DNA from: Streptomyces decoyicus
Lineage (GTDB): Bacteria > Actinomycetota > Actinomycetes > Streptomycetales > Streptomycetaceae
Length of the DNA stretch: 64,000 bases
Assembly: GCF_019880305.1 (NCBI RefSeq)
Contig: NZ_CP082301.1
Coordinates: 1,240,001 to 1,304,000, forward strand
Reading direction: 5' to 3'
Position numbers and translations under genes: made by a program. Shown here in pieces: positions 55,835-64,000 of this stretch (within the stretch, counting starts at the first letter, position 1; every line of letters starts with the position of its first letter). The notes under the pieces are model-generated. The model searched no databases and was not told the DNA's origin. It was given only the letters and a program-made list of their open reading frames with translations.

Positions 55835-55876
55835 TATCACGAGTGTGATACAAAACAATTTATCACAGCCGTGATA
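55835..55876. promoter_or_regulatory. Twin TetR operators
   Basis: Two perfect 16-base dyads, TATCACGAGTGTGATA (55835-55850) and TATCACAGCCGTGATA (55861-55876), share the consensus TATCAC-N4-GTGATA. Their centres are 26 bp apart. They occupy the short gap between the TetR gene and the divergent membrane-protein operon, so both promoters would be covered. Confidence 0.88.
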
Positions 55877-55886
55877 CAAAGGGGCC

Positions 55887-56513
55887 ATGCCCAAGCAGGT
55901 GGACCGAGAAGCCCGGCGCCGCGAGGTCGTCGACGCCCTCTTCCGCGTCGTCGTACGGGACGGCCTCCAGCGCGCCTCACTGCGCGCCGTCGCCGACGAG
56001 GCCCGGCTCAACATCGGTTCGGTCCGGCACTACTTCGCCGGCCAGGAAGAGCTGATGCGCTTCGCGATGCGGTCGATGCTCGACCGGGTCGGCGACCGGC
56101 TCCAGCGCCGCATCGACGAGTGGGGCGACCTGGACGGGCTTTCCGCGCCACAGGTCCGCCGATGCGCGGTGGACCTGCTCTCCGAGCTGCTGCCCCTGGA
56201 CGACAGCAGGCGCGCCGAGGTCACGGTCCTCGTCGACTTCTCCACCGCCGCCCGGACCCATCCCGGCATCGACGACCTCGCCCAGGAGACCGCCACCGGC
56301 ACCCGGACCCTCGTCCGCCGCGTCCTCACCCGCCTCGGCACGGCGGGCGGGCTGCGAGCGGGACTCGCCCTCGACACCGAGACCGAGCGGCTGACGTCCC
56401 TCCTGGACGGCCTCGCCTTCACCGCGGTACTGCGGCCCGACGTCCTGGACGGAAAGACCTGCGCCACGGTCCTGCGTGCCCATATCGACGATCTCGGAGC
56501 GGCCGCCGACTGA
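55887..56513 (+). CDS. TetR-family regulator
   Basis: This 208-residue regulator starts at ATG 55887, ten bases after the second operator. The DNA-binding domain has RREVVDALFRVVVRDGLQRA, SLRAVADEARLNIGSVRHYF, AGQEELMRFAM. The ligand domain includes LVDFSTAARTHPGIDDL. It resembles the TetR_C_6 subgroup. It is almost certainly autoregulated through the twin operators and represses the two small membrane proteins. The inducer cannot be read from the sequence. Confidence 0.93.
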   Translation: MPKQVDREARRREVVDALFRVVVRDGLQRASLRAVADEARLNIGSVRHYFAGQEELMRFAMRSMLDRVGDRLQRRIDEWGDLDGLSAPQVRRCAVDLLSELLPLDDSRRAEVTVLVDFSTAARTHPGIDDLAQETATGTRTLVRRVLTRLGTAGGLRAGLALDTETERLTSLLDGLAFTAVLRPDVLDGKTCATVLRAHIDDLGAAAD

Positions 56514-56517
56514 CGCA

Positions 56518-56547
56518 CGAGGCCCCCGCCGTCCGGCAGGGGCCTCG
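56518..56547 (+). terminator. Hairpin after TetR gene
   Basis: CGAGGCCCC pairs with GGGGCCTCG, with a further GCCG/CGGC inner stem, a two-base loop and one mismatch. It begins five bases after the stop codon. It lies upstream of the convergent DUF6986 gene and may stop both transcripts. Confidence 0.78.
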
Positions 56548-56631
56548 GGGGCGCACCGGGCCCGCAAGGGGCACGGCGGCCGACTTCCCGCGCTGCAGGG
56601 CACGTTGTGCCGAACAGGCGGCTGCTTTCGC

Positions 56632-57942
56632 TCAGCCCGTGGAGACCGGGCGGCCCGCGAGTGCGTCCAGGTCGGCGCGGGTGAGCCCGGTCAGCCGGGC
56701 GACCTCGGCGGTGTCCACGGCGCCGCAGTCCAGACCGCGCAGCAGATAGCCGCTGAGTGCCTTGGCGGTGGCGGGCTCGTCCATCACCGCGCCGCCGGCC
56801 TTGCCGACATAGGCAACGAGCCGGGCCGCGGCCTGTTCCAGACCCTCGCGGTAGAAGGCGTAGACCGCCGCGTAGCGGGTGGGCAGATGGCCCGGGTGCA
56901 TGTCCCAGCCCTGGTAGTAGGCGCGGGCCAGTGAGCGGCGGACCAGGCCGTGGTGCAGCCGCCAGGCCTCGTGCACCCGCTCCGTCGGTCCGACCGGCAG
57001 GACGTTCGTCGAGCCGTCGGAGAGGCGCACACCGGTGCCCGCGGCGGCGACCTGCATCACGGCCTTGGCGTGGTCGGCCACCGGGTGGTCGAGGGACTGG
57101 TGGGCGGCGCTGACGCCACAGGAGGCGCTGTAGTCGAAGGTGCCGTAGTGCAGGGAGGTGGCCCGGCCCTCGGCGGCCTCGATCATCCGGGCGACGGTGG
57201 CGCGGCCGTCGGCGCCCAGGATCGACTGGGTCGTCTCGATCTGGATCTCGAAACCGATCCGGCCGCTCTCCAGTCCGCGCGCCTTCTCGAACGCCTCCAG
57301 CAGCCGGACCATGGCGGTGACCTGCTCCGCGTAGGTCACCTTGGGGAGCGTCAGCACCAGACCGTCGGGCAGGCCGCCGGCTTCCATGAGGCCGGTGAGG
57401 AAGATGTCGAGGGTGCGGATGCCGCGGTCGCGGACGGCGGCCTCCATGCACTTCATCCGGATGCCCATGTACGGGGCGGCGGTGCCTCCGCCGGCCTCCG
57501 GCCGGGAGGTGCCCCCTCGGTAGGCGGCGGCGACCAGGGCGGCGGCGCGGGCCGCGGCCTCGTCCTCCTCGGCGTCCGGGCGGGGACCGTAGCCGTCCTC
57601 GAAGTCGATGCGCAGATCCTCGACGGGCTCGCGGGTCAGCTTGGCGCGGACCCGGTCGTGGACATCGACGGCGAGGGTGTCGGGGATGCCGAGGACGGCG
57701 GCGAGCGCGGCGGCGTCGGGGGCGTGCTCGTCGAGGGCGGCGAGCGCCTGGTCCCCCCAGGAGCGCACGGTGTCGGCGGCGAAGACATCGCCGGGGACGT
57801 AGACGGTGTGGACCGGCTGACGGGTACCGGGGTCGCCCGGGTAGCGCCGCGCCAGATCCGCGTCCACCTGGGCGAGAGCGGCTCCGATTCCCTCGCGTAC
57901 GGTGTCCGCGAGGCTCGTCGCCACGGTCTCCTGCTGCCCCAT
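56632..57942 (-). CDS. HpcH/HpaI aldolase-like protein (DUF6986)
   Basis: This protein of about 436 residues starts at ATG 57942 after GGGAGGG. Segments VEDLRIDFEDGYGPRPDAEE, TLDIFLTGLMEAGGLPDGLV and GRIGFEIQIETTQSILGADG contain the acidic metal-site pattern of the citrate lyase/aldolase superfamily. The C-terminus has GWDMHPGHLPTRYAAVYAFY. DUF6986 members are mostly actinobacterial and uncharacterised; a malyl-CoA- or malate-synthase-like reaction is possible. It faces the TetR gene. Confidence 0.82.
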   Translation of the reverse strand: MGQQETVATSLADTVREGIGAALAQVDADLARRYPGDPGTRQPVHTVYVPGDVFAADTVRSWGDQALAALDEHAPDAAALAAVLGIPDTLAVDVHDRVRAKLTREPVEDLRIDFEDGYGPRPDAEEDEAAARAAALVAAAYRGGTSRPEAGGGTAAPYMGIRMKCMEAAVRDRGIRTLDIFLTGLMEAGGLPDGLVLTLPKVTYAEQVTAMVRLLEAFEKARGLESGRIGFEIQIETTQSILGADGRATVARMIEAAEGRATSLHYGTFDYSASCGVSAAHQSLDHPVADHAKAVMQVAAAGTGVRLSDGSTNVLPVGPTERVHEAWRLHHGLVRRSLARAYYQGWDMHPGHLPTRYAAVYAFYREGLEQAAARLVAYVGKAGGAVMDEPATAKALSGYLLRGLDCGAVDTAEVARLTGLTRADLDALAGRPVSTG

Positions 57943-58139
57943 TCGATACCCTCCCGATGCGCACGCCCGCCGATCGAGCGTTTTCCGCTTCACGGAATCA
58001 ACAATCCGTATAGCGAAGTTAACTGCGTCGGTTTGCCGAGGTCAACACCCTCCCCCGAGCCGGCCCAGGTCACGGGCGCACGGCCGGACTTCGGGAAACT
58101 CCATGGCGGCCCCCTCACGCCACCGTCAGACTCACCCTC

Positions 58140-58658
58140 ATGACTTGGATCGCACCCCCTGTAGAACGCAGAGAACTCCCGACCGTGGCCGGCGAACGGG
58201 AGATGCTGCAAGGCTGGCTCGACTTCCACCGTGACACCCTGCTCGCCAAGTGCGCCGGGCTGACGCCCGACCAGCTCGTCGAGGCGAGCGCCTCGCCTTC
58301 CACCCTCACGCTGCTCGGCCTGGTGCGCCATATGGCATACGTCGAACGCATCTGGTTCCGGGTGCGCTTCCTCGGCCAGCGGATCGGCGATCTCTACTGC
58401 ACCGAGGACAACCCGGACGCCGATTTCCAGGACGCCGACCCGGCCGGCGCCGAGCGGGATTTCGCGGCCTTCCGCGCCGAGATAGAGGCCTGCGACAAGG
58501 CCGTGGCGGACCGCGGGCTGGACGATACCTTCTCCCCACGCCCGGGGCGCACCCTGAGCCTGCGCTGGATCTACGTCCACATGGTCGAGGAGTACGCCCG
58601 GCACAACGGCCACGCGGACCTGCTGCGCGAGCGGATCGACGGGGTCACGGGCAGCTGA
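58140..58658 (+). CDS. DinB/DUF664-family protein
   Basis: This 172-residue four-helix-bundle protein has [60 protein letters not shown]. The metal-binding histidines are LVRHMA, VHMVEEY and RHNGHAD, as in DUF664/DinB thiol-dependent transferases (bacillithiol/mycothiol families). A perfect hairpin separates it from the convergent etfA gene. Confidence 0.92.
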   Translation: MTWIAPPVERRELPTVAGEREMLQGWLDFHRDTLLAKCAGLTPDQLVEASASPSTLTLLGLVRHMAYVERIWFRVRFLGQRIGDLYCTEDNPDADFQDADPAGAERDFAAFRAEIEACDKAVADRGLDDTFSPRPGRTLSLRWIYVHMVEEYARHNGHADLLRERIDGVTGS

Positions 58659-58690
58659 CCACGCGGCGACCGCCCACCGGCACCGCCACA

Positions 58691-58731
58691 GCACGAGGCC
58701 CCGTACGCACCGCGCGTACGGGGCCTCGTGC
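58691..58731. terminator. Perfect bidirectional terminator hairpin
   Basis: Eighteen-base perfect arms (GCACGAGGCCCCGTACGC and its complement) flank a five-base loop. It lies between the converging DinB and etfA genes. There is no T-run, as usual in streptomycetes. Confidence 0.88.
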
Positions 58732-58764
58732 GAGGGCCGGAGCCGGGCTCCGGCGGGACGACGG

Positions 58765-59727
58765 TCAGCCCTTGCGGGTCTTGACCTCGTCGGTGAGGGC
58801 CGGGACGACGTCGAAGAGGTCGCCGACCACGCCGTAGTCGACCAGGTCGAAGATGGGTGCCTCTTCGTCCTTGTTGATGGCGACGATCGTCTTCGAGGTC
58901 TGCATACCGGCGCGGTGCTGGATGGCACCGGAGATGCCCGCCGCGATGTACAGCTGCGGCGAGACCGACTTACCGGTCTGGCCGACCTGGTTGGTGTGCG
59001 GGTACCAGCCGGCGTCCACCGCGGCACGCGAGGCGCCGACGGCCGCACCGAGCGAGTCGGCGAGCGCCTCGATGACCGGGAAGTTCTCGGCGCCGTTGAC
59101 GCCACGGCCACCGGAGACCACGATCGCGGCCTCGGTCAGCTCCGGACGGCCGGTCGACTCGCGCGGGGTGCGCGAGACGATCTTGGTGCCCTTGGAGGAG
59201 TCGGCCACGGTCACCGCGAGCTGCTCGACGGCGCCGGCGGCCGGGGCGGCCTCCGGGGCGGCGGAGTTGGGCTTGACGGTGATGACCGGGGTGCCCTTGG
59301 TGATGCGGGACTTGGTGGTGTACGAGGCCGCGAAGACGGACTGCGTGGCCACCGGGCCCTCGTCGCCGGCCTCGACGTCGACGGCGTCGGTGATGATGCC
59401 GGAGCCGATGCGCAGCGCGAGGCGGGCACCGATCTCCTTGCCCTCCGCGGAGGACGGCAGCAGCACGGCGGCCGGCGAGACCGCGTCGTAGGCGGCCTGC
59501 AGCGCGTCGACCTTGGGGGCGACGAGGTACTCGGCGAACTCGGGCGCATCGGCGGCCAGCACCTTGACGGCGCCGTACTCACCGAGGAGCTTCGCGGCGG
59601 CCTCGGCGTTCGCGCCGAGGTGCACGGCTACCGGCTCGCCGATGCGCCGGGCGAGGGTGAGCAGTTCGAGGGTGGGCTTGCGGACGGCACCGTCCACGTG
59701 GTCGACGTAGACAAGGACTTCAGCCAT
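58765..59727 (-). CDS. etfA: Electron transfer flavoprotein alpha subunit
   Basis: This 320-residue protein starts [20 protein letters not shown] after GGAGAG. The FAD-binding C-terminal domain has [40 protein letters not shown] and [20 protein letters not shown]. These are the ETF-alpha signature. It pairs with EtfB, encoded 49 bp upstream on the same strand. The pair carries electrons from acyl-CoA and other dehydrogenases to the ETF-quinone oxidoreductase. Confidence 0.97.
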   Translation of the reverse strand: MAEVLVYVDHVDGAVRKPTLELLTLARRIGEPVAVHLGANAEAAAKLLGEYGAVKVLAADAPEFAEYLVAPKVDALQAAYDAVSPAAVLLPSSAEGKEIGARLALRIGSGIITDAVDVEAGDEGPVATQSVFAASYTTKSRITKGTPVITVKPNSAAPEAAPAAGAVEQLAVTVADSSKGTKIVSRTPRESTGRPELTEAAIVVSGGRGVNGAENFPVIEALADSLGAAVGASRAAVDAGWYPHTNQVGQTGKSVSPQLYIAAGISGAIQHRAGMQTSKTIVAINKDEEAPIFDLVDYGVVGDLFDVVPALTDEVKTRKG

Positions 59728-59776
59728 GGGATTGCTCTCCTGCGGGAAGAATGAGGGCGGTGGAAAGGACTGCGGC

Positions 59777-60562
59777 TCAGATGAACTTCTGGCCCGCGAG
59801 GAACTCGGCGAGCTGCTTGCCGCCCTCGCCCTCGTCCTTGACGATCGTGCCCGCGGTGCGGGCCGGACGCTCGGTGGCGTCGTCGACCTTGGTCCAGGCG
59901 CCCTCGAGGCCGACCTCGTCCGCCTCGATCTCCAGGTCCTCCAGGTCCAGGGACTCCACCGGCTTCTTCTTGGCGGCCATGATGCCCTTGAAGGAGGGGT
60001 AACGCGCCTCGCCCGACTGGTCGGTGACGGACACGACGGCCGGCAGCGCGGCCTCCAGCTGCTCGCTGGCGGTGTCGCCGTCCCGGCGGCCGGTGACCTT
60101 GCCGTCGGCGACGGACACCTCGGAGAGCTGGGTGACCTGAGGGACGCTCAGACGCTCGGCGAGCAGCGCGGGCAGCACGCCCATCGTGCCGTCGGTGGAG
60201 GCCATGCCGCACACGACGAGGTCGTAGCCGGTCTTCTCGATGGCCTTGGCGAGCACGAGCGAGGTACCGAGCGCGTCGGTGCCGTGCAGGTCGTCGTCCT
60301 CGACGTGGACGGCCTTGTCGGCGCCCATCGACAGCGCCTTGCGCAGCGCGTCGTTGGCGTCCTCGGGGCCGACGGTGAGAATCGTGATCTCCGCGTCGTC
60401 GGCGGCTTCCTTGATCTGCAAGGCCTGCTCGACGGCGTACTCGTCGAGCTCCGAGAGCAGACCGTCCACGTCGTCACGGTCGACGGTCAGGTCCTCGGCG
60501 AAGTGCCGGTCGCCGGTGGCGTCGGGCACGTACTTCACACAGACAACGATCCTCAGGCTCAC
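59777..60562 (-). CDS. etfB: Electron transfer flavoprotein beta subunit
   Basis: This 261-residue protein starts at GTG 60562, with GGAGAG upstream. It has RIVVCVKYVPDATGDRHF, EYAVEQALQIKEAADDAEIT, VCGMASTDGTMGVLPALLAE and YPSFKGIMAAKKKPVESLDL, typical of ETF beta (AMP-binding). It is the first gene of the etfBA operon. Its leader of about 200 bp shows no recognisable riboswitch. Confidence 0.97.
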   Translation of the reverse strand: MSLRIVVCVKYVPDATGDRHFAEDLTVDRDDVDGLLSELDEYAVEQALQIKEAADDAEITILTVGPEDANDALRKALSMGADKAVHVEDDDLHGTDALGTSLVLAKAIEKTGYDLVVCGMASTDGTMGVLPALLAERLSVPQVTQLSEVSVADGKVTGRRDGDTASEQLEAALPAVVSVTDQSGEARYPSFKGIMAAKKKPVESLDLEDLEIEADEVGLEGAWTKVDDATERPARTAGTIVKDEGEGGKQLAEFLAGQKFI

Positions 60563-60774
60563 GCCGGCTCTCCTACCTGCTTCGACTCTTCAGAACTGCC
60601 TTGTGCTGGCAGCATAGGCGCCTGTCGGGGCGGCTCCCGGTCGGATGCGGTTCCCCACGCCGACCGCCATATTACTCGCCAGTACATCTACTCTCGTGCC
60701 CCGAAGCAAGGCCGCTGAAATGTGACCTTGCCAACGGCCCTGACCGGGGATCGACGAAGCCGGGCGGGAACCCG

Positions 60775-61281
60775 TCAGTCCCGCAGCGCGTTGAAGCTGC
60801 CCTGGTGGTACAGCAGCGGCCGGCCGGGCCGCGCGGGGTCGCCGACGACGGGCTGGGCGAGCACGATGCGGTGGTCGCCGGCCGGCACCCGGGCCACGAC
60901 CTTGCACACCAGCCAGGCCAGTACGCCGTCCAGGAGCGGCACGCCCTCGGGGCCGGTGCGCCAGGAGGTGGCGGGGCCGAAGCGGTCGGCGCCGCTGCGC
61001 GCGAAGGTGGTGGCAAGTTCCTGCTGGTGCTCGCCGAGTATGTGGACCCCGATGTGCTCCGCCTCCGAGACGGCCGGCCAGCTGGACGCGCCGGTGCCGA
61101 TGCCGAACGAGAGCAGCGGCGGGTCGGCGGCGACGGAGGTGAGGGAGGTGGCGGTGAAGCCGACGGGGCGGGAGCCGTGCGCGGTGATCACCGCAACGCC
61201 GGCGGCGTGCTGCCGGAAGACCGAGCGCAGCAGCTCGGGGGAGGCGGTGAGGGGCGTGCCGAGGCCGGGCGAGGCCGTCAT
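60775..61281 (-). CDS. Flavin reductase-like protein
   Basis: This protein of about 168 residues has the flavin-reductase split-barrel pattern: ELLRSVFRQHAAGVAVITAH, GSRPVGFTATSLTSVAADPP, LLSFGIGTGASSWPAVSEAE, HIGVHILGEHQQELATTFAR. Such reductases supply reduced FMN/FAD to monooxygenases. ATG 61281 follows AGAAGG; longer readings lack it. No partner monooxygenase is adjacent. Confidence 0.92.
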   Translation of the reverse strand: MTASPGLGTPLTASPELLRSVFRQHAAGVAVITAHGSRPVGFTATSLTSVAADPPLLSFGIGTGASSWPAVSEAEHIGVHILGEHQQELATTFARSGADRFGPATSWRTGPEGVPLLDGVLAWLVCKVVARVPAGDHRIVLAQPVVGDPARPGRPLLYHQGSFNALRD

Positions 61282-61506
61282 GGAGTTGTCCTTCTGCTGT
61301 GGTGTACGAGCCCGGGCGGAGCCGCCGGTGACCGTATGGCGGTCGGCGGCAAAGGTGTCGTCGCTGCTCACGCGCCCGGACAGCGGGCGCTGGCAGTCCG
61401 CAGAAGGTCGACGTGGGCGCGTCCGTAGAGAAGGATTCCTGGCCGCATCACGTCAGAGTGACGATTCGTGACCCACAGCGTCAAGGGGCGTCTGCCATCT
61501 GGGAGA

Positions 61507-61926
61507 TCAATCACGGACGGCCGCGCCCAGCGCTGCGATGACATCGGCCTTCCTGGGCTGCCCGGAGGCGCGGCGCACGATCGCGCCGTCCGCGTCGAGC
61601 ACCAGCACCGTGGGGGTGCGCAGCACATTGAGTTGCCGTACGAGCTCCAGATGGTCCTCCGCGTCGATCTCGACGTGCGCCACGCCCTCGACCATGCCGG
61701 CGACCTCGGTGAGGGTGCGCCGGGTGGCCCGGCAGGGCTGGCAGAAGGCGCTGGAGAACTGGAGCAGGGTGGCCCGCTCCCCCAGCTCCGCCCCGATCTC
61801 GGCGGCGCCCAGCCGCGCCCCGTCGTCCCGCTTGTGCACCGTCGGCCTCCCCTTTCGGCGTTGGTGCCACACGCCGAAGGCGCTCGTCGCCACGAGCACC
61901 GCGAGGCACACCATGAGTCCAGTCAT
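61507..61926 (-). CDS. Membrane-anchored thioredoxin-like protein
   Basis: This 139-residue protein has an N-terminal membrane helix (TGLMVCLAVLVATSAFGVWH), a short linker, and a thioredoxin fold: TLLQFSSAFCQPCRATRRTL with CQPC (usual CGPC), and the cis-Pro in LRTPTVLVLDADG. The CxxC is intact, so redox activity is likely. It is divergent from a DUF4395 membrane protein, a pair commonly seen in actinobacteria. Confidence 0.92.
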   Translation of the reverse strand: MTGLMVCLAVLVATSAFGVWHQRRKGRPTVHKRDDGARLGAAEIGAELGERATLLQFSSAFCQPCRATRRTLTEVAGMVEGVAHVEIDAEDHLELVRQLNVLRTPTVLVLDADGAIVRRASGQPRKADVIAALGAAVRD

Positions 61927-62001
61927 CGAGGGATGCAGCGTTCACGAGACCGCAAAGATTCCCGGGGCCCGGTGCGGCCCGATCTGCGGGAGGGTGGGGA
62001 C

Positions 62002-62418
62002 ATGCCTGTCGACAGTATTGATGTACGGGGCCCGAGGTTCGGGGCGGCGCTGACGGCCGTCGTGCTGGCGGCCGTGCTGATCACCGGGAGCGGTCCCCTG
62101 CTGGCCTGCCAGACGCTGGTCTTCGCTCTCGGGGCGCTGGCGGGTGTCCGGCGCTCGCCCTATGCCTGGCTGTTCCAGGTGGCGGTGCGCCCCCGGCTGT
62201 CCGCACCGACCGAGTTCGAGGACCCCCGCCCGCCGCGCTTCGCCCAGGGCGTCGGGCTGTTCTTCGCGGTGGTGGGGCTGATCGGCTTCTTCGTCGGGCC
62301 GCAGTGGCTGGGGCTCGCGGCGACCGGCTGCGCGCTCGCCGCGGCCTTCCTCAATGCCGTGTTCGGGTACTGCCTGGGGTGCGAGATGTACCTTCTGGTG
62401 CGGAGAGCGGCCGGCTGA
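62002..62418 (+). CDS. DUF4395 membrane protein
   Basis: This 138-residue protein has four hydrophobic helices: GAALTAVVLAAVLITGSGPL, ACQTLVFALGALAGV, QGVGLFFAVVGLIGFFVGPQ, LGLAATGCALAAAFLNAVFG. The YCLGCEMYL motif near the C-terminus contains a CxxC typical of DUF4395. ATG 62002 follows GGGAGG. It is divergent from the thioredoxin-like gene, so a thiol-relay role is plausible. Confidence 0.9.
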   Translation: MPVDSIDVRGPRFGAALTAVVLAAVLITGSGPLLACQTLVFALGALAGVRRSPYAWLFQVAVRPRLSAPTEFEDPRPPRFAQGVGLFFAVVGLIGFFVGPQWLGLAATGCALAAAFLNAVFGYCLGCEMYLLVRRAAG

Positions 62419-62575
62419 GGCGGTCTCACGTGACAAGAATCTCGCGGTCCTGGCGGCCCGCGTGCTGGCCGCCACGGCCGACATCGGGCACGATCTCCCG
62501 AAAGCCGCAGTTACGACTGCGTAGGTTTCCGCCGGGAGAACCCTCCCGAGGCGTGGAAAAGGGGTCCTCCGGACA

Positions 62576-63292
62576 ATGGCAGAGCTCGTCTATCCGCCGG
62601 TGATCGGCGCCGCCCGCACGCTCTTCAAGGCGCTCGATCTGAAATTCGACATCGCCGGGACGGATCACATTCCGCGCCGCGGCGGGGCGGTTCTGGTGAG
62701 CAATCACATCGGGTACCTGGACTTCGTCTTCGCCGGGCTGACGGCGCGGCCGGCCAAGCGGCTGGTGCGCTTCATGGCGAAGGAATCGGTCTTCCGGCAC
62801 AAGGTGTCGGGGCCGCTGATGCGGGCGATGAAGCACATTCCCGTGGACCGCGGCCAGGGGATGCATGCCTACAAGCACGCGCTGACCGCCCTGCGTTCGG
62901 GTGAAATCATCGGGGTCTTCCCCGAGGCGACGATCTCCGAGTCCTTCACCCTGAAGACCTTCAAGTCGGGTGCGGCGCGGCTGGCCCAGGAGGCCGGGGT
63001 GCCGCTGCTGCCGGTGGCGCTGTGGGGCACCCAGCGACTGTGGACCAAGGGCCACAAGCGCGATCTGGGCCGTAACCACTTCCCCATAACGATCCGGGTG
63101 GGCGAGCCGCTGGAGGCCGACCCGGCCGAGCAGGCCGAGAAGATCACCGACCGGCTGCGGTCCCGGGTGCAGGACCTGCTGGAGGCGGCCCAGCGCGCCT
63201 ACCCCGTACGCCCCAAGGGCCCCGAGGACACCTGGTGGATCCCGGCCCACCTCGGCGGCACCGCGCCCGCCGCGCCCGGGACCGTCGGCTGA
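62576..63292 (+). CDS. 1-acyl-glycerol-3-phosphate acyltransferase-like (PlsC family)
   Basis: This 238-residue membrane-associated acyltransferase has the HX4D motif in VSNHIGYLDFVFAGL, the phosphate-binding FPEATISESF, and VPLLPVALWGTQR. These are the PlsC/LPLAT blocks I-IV. It transfers acyl groups to lysophosphatidate or related lipids. GTP- or acyl-CoA specificity cannot be read. A perfect hairpin follows the stop. Confidence 0.93.
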   Translation: MAELVYPPVIGAARTLFKALDLKFDIAGTDHIPRRGGAVLVSNHIGYLDFVFAGLTARPAKRLVRFMAKESVFRHKVSGPLMRAMKHIPVDRGQGMHAYKHALTALRSGEIIGVFPEATISESFTLKTFKSGAARLAQEAGVPLLPVALWGTQRLWTKGHKRDLGRNHFPITIRVGEPLEADPAEQAEKITDRLRSRVQDLLEAAQRAYPVRPKGPEDTWWIPAHLGGTAPAAPGTVG

Positions 63293-63306
63293 CGGAACCG
63301 GAGACC

Positions 63307-63342
63307 GGAGGCGCGCCGCCGCCCTGGCGGCGGCGCGCCTCC
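63307..63342. terminator. Perfect bidirectional terminator hairpin
   Basis: Seventeen-base perfect arms (GGAGGCGCGCCGCCGCC and its complement) are separated by two bases. It lies between the convergent PlsC and B3/B4-domain genes. Confidence 0.88.
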
Positions 63343-63365
63343 GACGGCTGATCCGGCGGCCCCGC

Positions 63366-64000
63366 TCACGGGGTCCAGATGTCGCCGATCTCGATACGGG
63401 CGTCGGGGCAGGCCGTGTGCAGCGCCTCGGCCAGTTCGGCGCCCGCGGCCGTCAGCTCGTCGAGCGTCATGGGCGCCATCCGCTCCAGCAGGAACAGGGC
63501 GCTGACCGAGTCCTCGGTGAGGCGGGTGCGTACGCCCTGGCGCCAGTTCCAGCGGCGGCAGGTGACGCCCTCGTCGTCACACCAGACCACTTCGCCCGCG
63601 TCGGGGTGCTCGATGACCTCGGCGCCGCCGGCCGCGGTCACGAACGGCTCGTCGCCGGTGGCCCGTACGAGCCGCATACCGCCCTGAATACGGTCCAGGT
63701 CCTCGCCGCCCACGGGAATGAGGTGGGCGACGCTGATGGCGTTGTAGAGATCGACGAGGCGGTTGATGCGCGGCAGACCGCCGTCCGCGAGCGCTCGCCT
63801 GGCCAACGCCTCGGCGGAGTTGCGGGTGCGCGACGGCTTGCTGCCGAACGCCGTGTACGCGGCACGCCAGGCGGCGAGATGCGGGTCGTCCTGCGGGGCA
63901 CGTCCGTCGAGACGCCCGGCGAGGCGGCGGGTGGCCTCGTCCAGGAACGCCGCGCCGGCCTCGTCGCTGGGGCCGTTGGTCAGACCGTGGGCTTCGACGG
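63366..64000 (-). CDS. B3/B4 tRNA-binding domain protein, N-terminus outside window
   Basis: The frame is open to the right edge, so the N-terminus is missing; 211 codons are visible. The segment AYTAFGSKPSRTRNSAEALA, GLPRINRLVDLYNAISVAHL, IPVGGEDLDRIQGGMRLVRA, EVVWCDDEGVTCRRWNWRQG matches the B3/B4 domain of free-standing relatives of phenylalanyl-tRNA synthetase beta. Such proteins are thought to edit or bind tRNA or small ligands. The family is small and mostly uncharacterised. Confidence 0.88.
   Translation of the reverse strand, partial: VEAHGLTNGPSDEAGAAFLDEATRRLAGRLDGRAPQDDPHLAAWRAAYTAFGSKPSRTRNSAEALARRALADGGLPRINRLVDLYNAISVAHLIPVGGEDLDRIQGGMRLVRATGDEPFVTAAGGAEVIEHPDAGEVVWCDDEGVTCRRWNWRQGVRTRLTEDSVSALFLLERMAPMTLDELTAAGAELAEALHTACPDARIEIGDIWTP

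Noticed and set aside
56030..57964. 644-codon minus-strand frame over TetR and DUF6986
   Set aside because: It covers two real genes in the wrong frame and has an Arg/Pro-rich translation.

Overview
The window looks like a 64-kb piece of a Streptomyces (or very close actinomycete) chromosome. GC content is high, with strong G/C bias at third codon positions, many GTG starts and GGAGG-type ribosome binding sites. The gene families are actinobacterial: a mycothiol-type maleylpyruvate isomerase fold, an F420/PPOX-fold enzyme, an Rv1733c-like membrane protein, MEDS/HATPase signalling proteins, a TerD/TerA paralogue and a large secreted-sensor Ser/Thr kinase. I saw no rRNA, tRNA, CRISPR array or intact insertion sequence. 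All assignments come from reading sequence and motifs; no database search was run.

Layout. 0-8 kb: a cut-off YdcF-like gene, a lipoprotein with a duplicated domain, a decayed nitronate monooxygenase/MFS pair beside an HxlR regulator, then a probable 3-hydroxybutyrate-type set (MHS symporter, CsbD, PucR/GAF regulator, SDR dehydrogenase). 8-17 kb: small lipoprotein, Nudix hydrolase, PH-like membrane protein, glutamate-racemase-like protein, HpnB-type glycosyltransferase, TerD-TerA fusion, MOSC protein, and a coupled MEDS-STAS/HATPase signalling pair. 17-24 kb: a beta-helix/AAA+ ATPase converging on a membrane protein that splits a hydrolase fold, a 740-bp repeat-rich non-coding block with a G-quadruplex motif, a DeoR regulator and an SRPBCC protein. 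24-34 kb: accessory-looking small genes with a Cds1-like PLP enzyme, a HATPase protein, a TetR/DUF4865/phosphotriesterase operon, a class A beta-lactamase-like hydrolase, and several gene remnants (truncated TetR and YqeB joined head to head, an orphan signal peptide).

34-44 kb: divergent ROK regulator/MFS exporter, two-component system, geranylgeranyl-reductase-type flavoprotein, M20 dipeptidase, a roughly 267-bp long inverted repeat, and an ATPase-Nudix fusion. 44-55 kb: a sugar ABC importer (binding protein and two permeases) divergent from a secreted GH27 alpha-galactosidase with a frameshift in its signal-peptide region, a Ser/Thr kinase, and a ROK sugar kinase divergent from a LacI regulator over a palindromic operator. 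Import, hydrolysis, phosphorylation and repression of galactosides would fit together, although no importer ATPase gene is in the window; Streptomyces often uses a shared MsiK ATPase.

55-64 kb: TetR with twin operators divergent from two small membrane proteins, a DUF6986 aldolase-like protein, DinB, etfB-etfA, a flavin reductase, thioredoxin divergent from DUF4395, a PlsC acyltransferase and a B3/B4-domain protein cut by the right edge. Several convergent gene pairs are separated by strong perfect hairpins. The most unusual items are the remnant junctions, the alpha-galactosidase frameshift, the split hydrolase, the ATPase-Nudix fusion, the 43-kb inverted repeat and the 22.3-22.8 kb repeat/G4 block.
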